Assembly: GCA_027405735.1 (NCBI GenBank)
Contig: JAPEHQ010000004.1
Span: 1,798,001-1,862,000 of the forward strand
Direction of reading: 5' to 3'
Source of the DNA: Mucor racemosus
Lineage: Eukaryota; Mucoromycota; Mucoromycetes; Mucorales; Mucoraceae
Length of the DNA stretch: 64,000 bases
A program made the translations under genes and the position numbers. The notes under the pieces are model-generated. The model was given only the letters and a program-made list of their open reading frames with translations. It was not told where the DNA came from and did not search any database. This document shows, piece by piece, positions 12,758 to 23,698 of this stretch. The first letter of the stretch is position 1. Each line of letters starts with the position of its first letter.

Positions 12758-13774
12758 AACTACCTGTTGTGTCCTATATTTTTATCTTTGATAAATAATA
12801 TTTAAAAAGGAATACAATTAAAAGAAAATGAGCAACAAATCAGTTCTTCAACTGTATAATAAAAACAAGATATCGCTTATTTATGTATAAACGTATGGCC
12901 TTTTACTGTAGTATATTGATTTGACATTGACATTGAGATTCTGAGATGTAGTTTAAGGCACTACTGAACCATTAGATATGTTTGATAGTAATCTGTGGAT
13001 GGAAATGGATCAATCATAATTTAACCGTTCTTGCAGAGCTTGTGAGTTGCCTTGTTTCAATGCTGAGCTAAATGTGCTTGTTGGATGCTGATTTTATGGC
13101 TACTTGATTGACTAACCGCTGGGATGAAATAATATATGGTGTCAAAATTGAGGCCCAAGCGTTCTTGGTGATTACTAGATTAAACTTAGTACGCTAGGAG
13201 TTTCTTATATCCGATATCAAGACTTTGAACTTCAATACATGTCCTAGTCCATAGATTGTAAGATGTATTGATACTGTAAAAAGTGATAAAATAGGGTTCT
13301 TGATGGCATACAGCATAGTATATGATTCATATTTTTGCCAATAATGATCACTCTTCCAAAACAAAAAGTCGAACAATCTCCTGAAGCGGCCATCTAATAA
13401 TATTTGCAAGCTTTAAATTGCTAGAAAAATCACCGGACAGCCCGGACGCGGTTGTTTAAATATTACAAGCAGCTATAAGATGCAGGTATCGAAATTTCAT
13501 ACAAAAATTAAGGTTCGACTGTATTACTATTAATTATTGAAAGGCTTATTTTAAGTAAAGCATAAATACAACCTACAACATTATTAGCCTAATAACGGAT
13601 TTAACTTGAAAAGTATAAGATGATACAACCGGATTCAAAAAAAAAGTCCATAAAATCACAAATTTAAAGGATTTCTATACAGTAAAAAAAGCACTACTAC
13701 GGTCGACCTGTGCTGCACAAGATGATTTTGTTGTGCCCAGGTGGGCTGCACACTATGGCCTGATGAGCTGCTGG
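12758..13774 (-). repeat. Dispersed repeat family D, copy 1 (body)
   Basis: The minus strand matches 36546-37575 almost throughout: landmarks GTGCAGCCCACCTGGGC, GGCTAATAATGTTGTAGG, AGATGGCCGC, CCTAGCGTACTAAGTT, TTTCATCCCAGCG and AGTTGAAGAACTGATTC. Further partial copies are at 56691-57602, 17640-17765 and 60780-60975. The copy continues past the LTR at 13775-14217 into 14218-14325. It contains CAGTCGAACC-type sequence next to TA (minus strand, near 13529), which resembles a pogo/Tigger terminal repeat. Confidence 0.75.
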
Positions 13775-14217
13775 TATTGCATCCACTGGTTAATCGTAAG
13801 ATAATGAACCTTTTGATTTGTAATCCTTATTGTCAAGAAGTCAGCTAACTGATCTACAGTATGATAACATTCTCGATTGTTCTTATTGTTCTAAAGCAAG
13901 ATCCGGGAAGCGGGATATGTGAGACATACCCACCACTTGTTGTTGGATTTAGTTATATAAAATAAGCTCAACTTAAATGTCCTGTGTTACTAATGTAAAT
14001 AGATTGATCTGACATGGAATATCAGAAAGATATAATCGATCCAATACTGATCTAACGGATAAATATAATATAGAATTTGTATATAAATAGGACAAATTAT
14101 TGATATTAAATAAAGATTCTCTTCAGGTTTTTGTGTGTGATTTAATTTAACAAGTTCCCTTATTAAATTATACATTTTTTCTTGCTCCATTATTTATTCC
14201 AAATCTTGGGTATTTCA
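13775..14217 (-). mobile_element. Solo LTR (443 bp), inverted sibling of the LTR at 12310
   Basis: Read on the minus strand it starts TGAAATACCCAAGATTTGG and ends GTGGATGCAATA. Its flanks are GCTGG (13770-13774) and GTTGG (14218-14222), a 5-bp duplication with one change. The D copy at 36546 lacks the element at this very place and so serves as an empty site. The same 66-codon open frame is readable in both LTRs (MYNLIKELVKLNHTQK and MYNLIRELVKLNHTQK), consistent with one family. Confidence 0.8.
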
Positions 14218-14460
14218 GTTGGGCCCACTGAACAATGGCTAAAAGGAAAACAAGATGCACATGGGCACAATAAAAGAAACTGCACACGACCATAACAAAA
14301 AGCCTGTATGTGTAGAATTATAGATTCTGTCCGTATGCATGACATTAATCCCATGTGTGCATAATAGTAGAATTGTCCATAAGCATATCATTATTTCTAT
14401 TTGTGCATAATAACAAAATCTGCCCATAGACATAATGAGCTGATCGTATGCGCACATGCT
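14218..14460 (-). repeat. D-family end plus degenerate tandem repeats
   Basis: 14218-14325 (minus) matches 36451-36545 (shared ACATACAGGCTTTTTG and GTGTGCAGTTTCTTTT). From about 14255 to 14455 a unit of roughly 47 bp is repeated three to four times in degenerate form, each with a variant of TGTGCATAATA followed by a TCTGTCC/TTGTCCATAAGCAT-like segment. Confidence 0.5.
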
Positions 14461-15904
14461 ACAAAAACGTAATTATAAAAAAGCGATGGGAAATACAATT
14501 ATAACTCTTCTAAGTTTATTAAAGGTATAAAGTAAAGCAACGATTCATCTACTCGATGGATCGTTGTGGTATTTATATTAAATGTCTAATTCAAATTACT
14601 AATGCAGTAATTTGATCTTCTTGGTTTAAAGCTGATGGGAAAAGGGATCAGCAATTACTAATTCAGGTTATACAATTATCTATAATTGTTGTTTGTGATT
14701 TTAAATTATAGTTAAGTTTCTATATTTCATGATCTTGGTTCTCACACCAGATTCATGTTATTCATTACTAATTCAATTTGATGTGTGAAAGACTGTCAGT
14801 AGTTCACATCAGCACAAATTGGTTTATACATGAGCATCGTGCCGTTCTCAAAATTGCATTGCATTTTTTACTGGAATGGGTTTTTAAATTACATTTGCTT
14901 TTATTAATGTAGATTATAGACGATACAATGCAATGCATTGCTGATTTAGAGCAATACATTCAACAGCCAATGTATTTACGATTGTCATCATTTGTAAATA
15001 TGTTTGTAGCTGTAATATTTGCAGCAGCAATGGTTTTTGCTTGAGCATAAACGTAAATAACACTTATTGCTTAAATTTATATGCAATCCAAATCTAAGAT
15101 TATAAATGTTACTTTATTACTCATAAAATTTAAACAAATTAGCCTTCTTTAACCTTACTATTTTAGTTTACGATTGTCAGCTGTAAAAAGATTTGTTTTC
15201 AAGTATAGCTACGATCAAAACTATGGTTATTAGACAAGACATTAGATTATTCTTTTTTTTTTGTGTTTCTATATCATTTGAAATTTTATCACTTTTTTGG
15301 AACACTTTGTGGGTTTGTAACTAGTTTTAACTTTTCATTAATTAGATATAAATATCATTGCCTTCGATTTGATCTGGTAATCAAGAAATACGCCCAACAA
15401 TACTGTAGTAAATAATGATATTTAATCTTAGAATGCGGTTAAATGAAAATATCAGTCTCTAATATAACGACTGCCACCTATATTAAAAACATTAGTCTCT
15501 TATATTAGAATGCGTATTTAGATACAAGAAAAGAATACGAGCTTAATTGATAGTCTGATATGTCTTATCAAACAGTGAATATATCCTTGGAATCTAGGAA
15601 AACAAAAAAAGAGAAACAACACACTTAGACAAGGATTTTCAAGGCTTTAAATTCTTTTTTAGCGCAATTAAAACCCTGCTAAATTGCACATTTCAGCCAA
15701 TGTAAAAGCAGCATTACAGCGCCTGAACTATAAACTAAGCAGAATAGGCAATATCTGTTGCTATAATAGAAACATAAAATTTTCTACTAGAAAAACCGTC
15801 TGTCATATCATACAGTCATTAAAAATTGCAAAATCGAGCCGCTAGAGCGACGCCGTAATTGAGCATAACAAAAATGAACGGCTGAGTCTCTTATATTATA
15901 GTAT
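14461..15904. other. Gene-poor stretch with possible coding remnant
   Basis: No firm gene. On the plus strand 14786-15042 is one frame with codon-like content (MCERLSVVHISTNWF... then, after one stop that could sit in a short intron ending TAATGTAG, DDTMQCIADLEQYIQQP...AAAMVFA). It could be a small gene or a remnant. A near-perfect 12-bp inverted repeat lies at 14538-14566. AGTCTCTTATATTA-like words recur at 15453, 15494 and 15886, and GC-rich CGAGCCGCTAGAGCGACGCCG is at 15836. Confidence 0.35.
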
Positions 15905-17615
15905 ATCTAAGTTTTAAATAAAAAAAGTGTTTTTTTCTACTTTTCTTATATTTAACCATGTACAATCTGAAAATTCAGACTTTGTAGCGGACATTTCTTG
16001 GGGCTCATTTTATCCTTACCAACGCTCATGATTTTGAACAAAAAACAGAAAAATCAAGTTTTGATACCAAAATCAACATTTAAATATACTACATTGTGAG
16101 AGAAAATTGTAGCCATGACTAATACGCATTTTATAAAAGTTTAATATTAAATGTTAAGTAATCAAATTTTGTACTTTTGTCCCAAAAACGGTTTTTTGAT
16201 TAAAGGATTTTAATGTAATAGTTTGCAATAAAAATGTTTGCTATTTTTTATTGAGCAAACAGATCGCTAAATTTTGCATATGTGTATATTTTTTGTTTTT
16301 AAAATTGGTAGTATAATCAACTCTAGATTTGCAAAATCAGAAAAAAAAAATTAAAAAATGTCAAAATTGATGATCTGGACAAAAATAATTTTCTAAATTA
16401 ATATTCCGCTTATAATCCTTGTAAGTCTTAAAAATAAGAGATTTTATAATACTTGAGAACTTTTTCAAGAATTAATGATGCTGTACCCACTTGATTCAAG
16501 CTTATTACTGTAAATCATTATACATGTTAATATTGCGTGGTAGTTTATTTGATGATAATATAGTCTTGCTTTATAATTATTGTGCTAGAAATAATTTACA
16601 TTAAGTTTTAGTCTTTACCCCTCCAACATCCTAAACATAAACATGGCCATCACTGGGGCCTATTGCCACATTTCCACCTTTTTACCCTCTTTGTCCCAAG
16701 TCAATTTATTCAATGCTTTACCAGAACAAACTTACTTTTGGCCTATAAAAAGTGGTTTATCAGTAAAATCAATTATTAATAACAAGCTAATAAGTAATAA
16801 TTATGGTGCACCCTTGATAGTTGGTAGTGATATACAAGGCAACATCTTGCTTTCCTCTTATTAGCTGTTGTCCACTAAATAGAAATAAATGCTTTTTAGA
16901 AACTAAATAAACTAATATGAGTTTATTCATTCATTCAAATCAAGTCAATACTATACATACTTTTACTGTATAATCATCGGTTTTTCTCTAGCAGGTAGAT
17001 ATCGACTTTAGACCAAAAAAGCATTGATTATAACGTAGATAATGGAACAAAATGATTAAGTCCTGGACGCTTTTTTTGTTCGAGAAAGATATTATAACGT
17101 GCCCTAAGATTAACGGTTAATAATTTATTCCCAAATAAACAATAGGAAAAACATGTACTTGTACCTGCTTCTTGATTTCAGTTGATAAAAAAATATTGGT
17201 CTTTTTGTTGTAGTTTTAAACGTAAATAGGAGAGCTGATGAGGAAAGAGTAGGGAAGAAAAAAGATTTTGTGTATTACAAACAGAAATTTACAAAGGCAT
17301 AAATACTTTTAGTGTTGTTGCCAAACAGGTTGTTGTCGTTGTTCTCATTTGGTCCCCGAAAGAAGGACATGGGCAGAACTCTTTCAAACTCCAAATTTCA
17401 AATTGATATATCTCGTCAATAAGACAATTCTGTTGAATCAGAGTAACTCACATCTGCTTTAAACCATTCAAATTATCTTCATTATTAATTATATTATGAT
17501 TGATGTACTTTAGTAAATTGACTAAAAAACTTTGATCTCATTACTCTGCTCATCTGGGCTGACTGATCTGCACAAAAGTTTTTATTCTGTCCATCTGTGC
17601 AGATCATTATGCCCA
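15905..17615 (+). repeat. Dispersed repeat family C, copy 1
   Basis: About 1.7 kb is repeated in the same orientation at 57603-59298. Shared landmarks include CTTATATTTAACCATGTAC, GGGGCTCATTTTATCC, CTACATTGTGAGAGAAAA, CCATCACTGGG, AGGTAGATATCGACTTTAG, CAGGTTGTTGTCGTTGTT and CATCTGTGCAGAT at the end. No open frame is preserved between copies; the 73-codon frame at 16643-16864 is not intact in copy 2. No transposase or reverse transcriptase is recognised. Confidence 0.75.
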
Positions 17616-17639
17616 TGATGGGAAGCATAGTTCGGTCGT

Positions 17640-17765
17640 AATGTATTTATAGTATCCGATATCAAGGCTTTGCGGTTCAATGCATGTCGTAATCAATAGA
17701 TTGTAGGATGTATTGATACTACTACTGCAGAAGGTGATAAAGTATGGTACTACTTTGTGGCATAC
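17640..17765 (-). repeat. Fragment of repeat family D
   Basis: It matches the D segment around 37030-37125 in reverse: ATCCGATATCAAGG, CAATAGATTGTAGGATGTATTGATAC and GGTGATAAAGTATGGTACT. It links repeat C to repeat F in this block. Confidence 0.6.
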
Positions 17766-19234
17766 AACATGCATGATGATAAATAATAAATTGACGGAAG
17801 CTACATACCTCTGGGCATTATTCTTAAGCTTTTACATATAAAGTGTTTCTTGGGTAAAGAGTGATATGCCTTTAATAGTATTGTTCATGCAGCAATAATT
17901 ACCCTGAAGTCCATTATTAAGTATAAATTAAAGTTGGTGACAAACCAATTTCTAACTGATAATGACTGAAGTCGGAACTGATAGGAATCCAAATATGATT
18001 AACAATGTTTTTCGCTGAACTCTTTTCAAGTCTTTCTGAAAAACGACTGAAGATATTCCATTATGTATTATGCATTTATGTTACAATTAGTAATACTCTA
18101 TTTGTTACTTGCTGGATGAAAACCAAAATCAAAATATACAGACAGTAGTAGGCTACAATACTGTTTACATTATTAAATTACTGTGCGCAGAATGTGTCTC
18201 TCTTATGCTTGTGAAATAAGATATTCATAGAGAAAATGGATTTCCGAAATAACACTAAAAATACTGGAGTAGAGAAAAGAAGAAAACAATTGGTAGTCTT
18301 TTGAAAGCTGCGCATTGAAATGTAAAACGAAAAAAAAAGTGAGGGGGTGATTAGCTGCGCTCCTAGTCCGGCAAACAGAAGTCCCGAACAAAATCTGTTT
18401 ACACGAGTTTCGAACCTACAACCTCTCCGTTTGAACTAGCTGTAAAGCGCATAAGTCTAGCAACTAGGACAAACGTCCCCTCTATGTTTGCTTTTTTTAA
18501 TTGCCGTCCTTCTACTTATCTGTTATTTTGTTTTTCTCGATCTGTGTAATATTGAGTAATTTGACCATTTTTTTTTGGTCTATAATATTGCTATATGCTG
18601 AGTATCAGTAGCAATTTGGTTTACAAAAAAACTTTATTCCTGACCGAAATATAAAGAAAAACCTGTCATTTTTTCTCTATATCATATAATTATGCTAAGT
18701 ACAATGATATAAACCTGACTTTATTCACTAGAAAATATAACTGGAGTTTCTAGTGAGCATATAATTAGTAGACACAAAATAGCTCTACGTATATATACAA
18801 AAATTTAGTAGTAGATAAAACGTTTATATATATGTATGTAATAACAAAAATTTTATAATCTATAAAAGTTACGGTCATCAACGTTAAAAATACCAGATCT
18901 CGTCCGATCTCCACAGGAAAACAATATCTGTTAATACAGTATATATAATAAAAAAATGATTTTTAGATTTTTTTTCTGTGTAGAAGCTAAACAATCACAC
19001 TCTATGATATTTATGTAATTATTTTTCTTACTAATTAATCAATGAAAAAATCACAATTTATTTTGTTCGTTCTGTCCTTCATGACCTATTTCGACTTGCT
19101 GTAGTACATAAAAAAACTATACTCGATAAGTTAAAATTAATTCTAATATTAAATTTGAATTTTCAAAAAAAAAATTGATAGTTTCAATCTTCAAAATCGG
19201 AGTATGCCTTCTTTCTATAAATAACCTCATAATA
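17766..19234 (+). repeat. Dispersed repeat family F, copy 1
   Basis: It matches 55286-56690 in inverted orientation: AGAGTGATATGCCTTT, TCTAACTGATAATGACTGAAG, GTAATACTCTATTTGTTAC, the tRNA-like segment at 18404-18480, CGTCCGATCTCCACAG and TATTTCGACTTGCTG. It is followed directly by family A in both places. No coding content is recognised. Confidence 0.7.
18404..18480 (-). repeat. tRNA-like (SINE-like) segment in repeat F
   Basis: The minus strand has a pol III B-box-like GGTTCGAAACT, preceded about 50 bases upstream by an A-box-like TAGTTGCTAGAC. A true tRNA fold does not close (the T-stem does not pair), so this looks like a decayed tRNA-derived element rather than a tRNA gene. Its sister is at 56040-56125. 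Confidence 0.4.
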
Positions 19235-20335
19235 AACATTTTTTAAGATATACCCTAGACGCTACTAAATAGAAATAAATTGATCGCATTATGTTACCTA
19301 TCCCTAAATTTATTTTATATCTCACGAAAGACTCAAAAACGCGTAAAATTCGTTGCTTTTTCCTTGAAAACTGGGTCTCATTTTTCATCCCTGCTCTACT
19401 TTTTGTTTTCACTAAATAACACCAAGAAAAAATTATATGCCAATGGACCTGAGATGTTCAGCTTTAATTCAAAAATAAGTGTCCGGAAATATCCTATTTT
19501 TTGTAGTTGGTATTAATTTTTCAGTGCTAATGTTTCATATTTTTACGCGTATTTTACTGCTAAAGGATTGAAAACTTTGAGGCTTCATATCTTTACAAAA
19601 CATTAAGCTATACTAACACTTTTTAATAATAGAACTTACTTGGTTTGAAGTGCTCTATAACATATCTAAATATAAAACAATTTTGAGTACTTTTATTTTT
19701 TTTTTCATTTTTTTTGGCATTTCTATAGTAGGTTTCAAAATATTGGTTAAATTGAGCAGCATTTTTTTTTTGCATTCATGGCATTAAGCTCGTTAAGCTC
19801 TCTCGGATCCAATTAAGAGTTTTGCAAAATATTGATTTTTCGTGGAGATATCCTCAAAAATGTGTACAAAAAGGTACATCCATTTCTGGCGTCCATTTTC
19901 CCTTTGTATACCCTTATCCCAAATTCTGAAACTGAAAAAAATTTGGACAGAAGTCTTGTTTTCTCTACAAAAAATGTAGCTAAAAAGTTAAATAATAGCT
20001 CGATCGATAGATAATTTGTTTGCGCATCATGACCGTTTATTATATTTTAAATATGCCTATAAAAAGTGTTCTGTATCTTCAAAAAACCTCCAAAATGTCA
20101 ATTGCATTTTGCGCAAAATTTTATGTAAAACATTTTTTTAAAGTTTATATAGATGGATACAGAATTTAAAACTGTACAAAAGCTATTTAACACTCTAGGT
20201 CAATTTACTTCGCAGTTCTTGAGCCATTAAACGATTTTGTTTTTTGCATCATTTTTCGTCCATTTTTTAAAATAAATTTTGGAACCCCGTTACTATAGAC
20301 ATTAAGCTGTAATATGGACTATTATTTTCTTTTGA
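19235..20335 (+). repeat. Dispersed repeat family A, copy 2
   Basis: Same order of landmarks as copy 1 (10915-12050): TCGCATTATG, CTCACGAAAG, GTGGAGATATCCTC, CCTTTGTATACCC, ACGATTTTGTTTTT. The end diverges near 20310, so the TCTCGATGAAAAATC block is missing. The left flank is repeat F, as in the inverted copy 3. Confidence 0.75.
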
Positions 20336-21722
20336 TGTTTGAAATAGCTGGTTATTTTTCAACTGTTACGATTCCTAACACTAAACATGCAGTATACAAC
20401 TATAAATGGTTTACTTGGAGCCCATTTTTTGGTGTAAATTGCAAATTTAATTTGATATATTCTGGTTTTGGAAATCTTAAAAATCGATGGAGGTATCAAT
20501 AAGAGTTTTCGCATTTCTTGAACGTTTTGTGATGTGAAGGTAATTCCAGAAAAGCAGCAATATCAAATACTGGTATTATTTAAAGTTATTTACTGACACC
20601 ATTGAGATCATCAATAACAAGCTCATAGTAAAATGGCAAGTTTTTGTTTGGTTGAATTTATACGGTTACAAATCACACGATGCTTGTTTAAGTTTCTTTT
20701 TCGTTTAGATATTCGTAGTTGAAAGCTTGGTTTTTGAAGAATGTTAATTATATTTTGAGACATGTTATAGTCAAACGCCGTTCGTAATTTTATTGAAATA
20801 TATTTGAGCTCTGTTGGTCAATTTTTTATTTTCTCAGATATACTTTATTTAGAGATCTTAAAGTACATTGACAACAATATATCATATTGTAGGGGGGGGG
20901 GGACCTAGTACTGCAGAAATAATGGTATTGCGAAAATACACATTCATTATTAATAATTATCCGTAAAATACAATAAAGCTTAATATCATGAATGGGCGTA
21001 CTTGTCTTGGAGTGTTTTACTAGGGCTGTCATTATGATATTATATTTGTATAAAACCAAAAACTTAAAATCGACAACAACATTACGATGTTCATCGATAA
21101 TTTAAATTATTTTGTGTGAATGAATAAATGCAATCAAGTGATGTTTGTATATATTCCGAGATCTCCATCCACCAAAACTCCCATCTACTATATATACACA
21201 TGCGCTTATTTTTTATTAATAAAGTTTAAATTCTAGAAAGGAAGATTAATTTTTTTCATGCAAAATTCAATTAATTGAAACGTCAAATTATAAATAAAAA
21301 AGGGTTGCAACTTTAATAATATCTCAAATTTATAAAGTGTTTGGGATTTTAATAAACTATAGTCAAGTGATCTAAACAACAACAACCCATTTTATACTAG
21401 ATGCATGGTGGGAAATCCATAATTATCAGGATCTAAAAAATAGTATGTATGCAGAAGCTATAATTGACGGAAATGCGAAGCGGCTTGTACCTACAGAAAT
21501 AGCATGCCAAGATAAGATTAATCTAATAAAAAATATCAACTGAAAAAGTTTGTTAGATAACGTTAAGTATGGTATCATCCACTTGTACTTGAGTGGTTAG
21601 TCGAGGATGCAAAGCAGGATTTACCGCTATTTGAAAAAATCACAGCCTTAACCCGACCCCAACGCTTATAGTAAATTTTTTTTCGTTGCTTCTACAGTTT
21701 CTTTTATACAAAATCAATTATA
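20336..21722. other. Gene-poor stretch with short coding-like fragments
   Basis: A 62-codon frame at 20314-20502 (plus; MFEIAGYFSTVTIPNT...NRWRYQ) and a 35-codon frame ending at 21672 (plus; PLVLEWLVEDAKQDLPLFEK...RPQRL) have protein-like composition but no start or splice context, so they may be remnants. A run of ten G occurs near 20894-20903. The last 50 bases are the 5' region of the WBP11-like gene. Confidence 0.35.
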
Positions 21723-23168
21723 ATGGGAAAATCAAAAAGATCTATGAACCCTGCTGACGCTTTACGTAAAGTATATAAACTTTAAAGAGGATAGAAGTTA
21801 TCATACCAACTAATTAACAACGATTTAATAGGTAAACAGCAACGTAAACGAGAATTAAAAAAGGTTTGCTTTCTATATCAGTTTTTTTTTTGGTGCTTGA
21901 GAAGAGTCCCACTCATATGTACATTAAATAGAATAAAGAGGATCGTAAACGTGTTCGTGAATCAGCATTATCAAAGAAAGATGTTGGCAAAGTTCGACAA
22001 GAAATATCTAGATTAGAACATTTATCCAGCATTGGTCAATTGGACAAAGCAGGACAAACGCGTTTAGATGGATTAAAGAATGATCTAGGCAAGATTGAAA
22101 AAGCTAAAAAGGTATAATTATAGCATCATTTACTACAGATTTTGGATTGACTAATTTTAACTTTATTGTCTAGGCAACCGAATTAACAGGGTAAAGCCCC
22201 ATATATAATGTTGTAATGACAAACATTTGATAAACTGATATTTTGTTATAGTGCTCAAGCAGCTTATGCTGCCCGTATGCAAGATCAAGAAAAGAAACAT
22301 GAAGGTGAAGCTAGAAAGTTAGTTTATGATCCCAAACGAGGAACATTTGTACCAGCAAAGATAAAGGGTTAGAGTTGAAAATATCTTAAACTTAACATTA
22401 AGGATTAATTGACACGTTTTTTTTTATACAGAAAAAGCGTCTTCTTCTGCCTCTACAAAAGATGGAGATGATGATAGCAGTAATTCAGATAGTTCAAGTG
22501 ATGATTCTGAGGATTCTGGGGATGAGGATGATTCTGAAGGTGATATCAGTATAGAAAATGATGATGGAGGACTACAAGAAGAAATACCATTACCTGCAAC
22601 TAAAATTTTGACAGAATCAGATGATGAATATGAAATTCCACTTCCACCAGGCCCCCCACCTTATAGACCATTTGAAGAGCAATTGAATCCAATTATGCAA
22701 CAACAACAAAACTTTAGAGGTCCACCACCACCTCCTCCACCAGGAGGACCATTCATGAATAGGCAAAGAATGCAACCACCACCACCACCACCAATTCCAC
22801 ATGGATTCCGACCTCCTCAAATGATGGCTGCACCACCACCACCTCCTCCCATCATGCCATGTAAGTATACAAAAATCGTACTAATAATTTGTGTAATTAA
22901 TGCAATTGATATTCTAGATCAACAATTCTCAGCACCCGTTCATTATCAACAACCTGCATCACAACTAACACAACCAACACAACCACAAACTACACAACAA
23001 TCAACACATTCAAGTACACCTGTCATTTCAGCTGAACCTCAATTAAGAGATTTAGAGAAAGAAACACTTGCGTTTGTACCTGCTGCTATTCGCCGTAAGC
23101 AAAATGCAGCTAGTAAGAAGGCATCTTTACCGAAAGAAGCAAGACCTCATATTAATGCAGCACCCTAA
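21723..23168 (+). CDS. WW-domain-binding protein 11-like (Wbp11 family) splicing factor
   Basis: Seven exons join in phase: 21723-21765, 21832-21863, 21932-22111, 22174-22190 (only 17 nt), 22252-22367, 22432-22860 and 22918-23168, giving 355 aa. The N-terminus MGKSKRSMNPADALRK...RKRELKKNKEDRKRVRE is the Wbp11 domain signature. It is followed by a helical KATELTG/AQAAYAARMQDQEKK segment, an acidic Ser/Asp stretch, then Pro-rich PPPPPP ligands (PPGPPPYRP, GPPPPPPPGG) that bind WW domains, and a conserved C-terminus (LRDLEKETLAFVPAAIRRKQ). In animals WBP11/SIPP1 is a nuclear spliceosome-associated, PP1-binding protein; the same role is inferred here. Introns are unusually frequent for this window. 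Confidence 0.85.
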
Positions 23169-23698
23169 AATATATATATATATATATATATATTTATAAA
23201 TTCCCAATGGGCCAATTTATTTATTTATATAGCATGACCTTTGTGTGTGTGTGTTTATTGTATTGTATTATGTGTGCAACCTTGTTCTACTCCTCTTGTA
23301 TATTACCAAAGAAGGATTCTTCTCAAATAAATCGTCATTTTGTTCCATTTTTGTTTGTTGCACATTCGAAATGATAGATAATTCATCGGGAAAACAACGA
23401 AAATTTGATTCACAGTGTATATGGGGTGATTTTTAACCTTGTAACCGGTTCATACCGACTAATTCAAAAAGAAAGAAATAGAGAGGGAGATCATCATTCA
23501 TCGTTAAATTACACAACATATGTTACATTTTTTTACAAGTTTTTATTATAATATATATATATAGTTAGTTACAATAGTATAAACAATTGATTGATAAAGA
23601 AAGAAACTTTTTTTGGATTTTGGGGTGGGTAAAAAAATAGAAATGATAATACAATTTTGTATACAAAAGAAGAAGAAAAACAAGGCGGGTATTTTATC
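23169..23698. other. Convergent 3' flanks with TA repeat
   Basis: A TA dinucleotide run (about 23170-23193) directly follows the WBP11-like stop, with a short one near 23555. The rest is the 3' UTR/spacer between two convergent genes. The small open frames are judged accidental. Confidence 0.5.

Noticed and set aside
16643..16864. 73-codon frame in repeat C
   Set aside because: Not preserved in the second copy of C (57603-59298), where indels break it.
18404..18480. Functional tRNA gene
   Set aside because: A- and B-box-like words exist, but the T-stem and acceptor stem do not pair in either copy.
10915..20335. Regional centromere
   Set aside because: The block is gene-poor and repeat-rich, but nothing in the sequence itself identifies a kinetochore site; ChIP data would be needed.
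22617..22820. Trp-rich minus-strand frame
   Set aside because: Antisense of the Pro-rich part of the WBP11-like gene (CCA repeats read as TGG).
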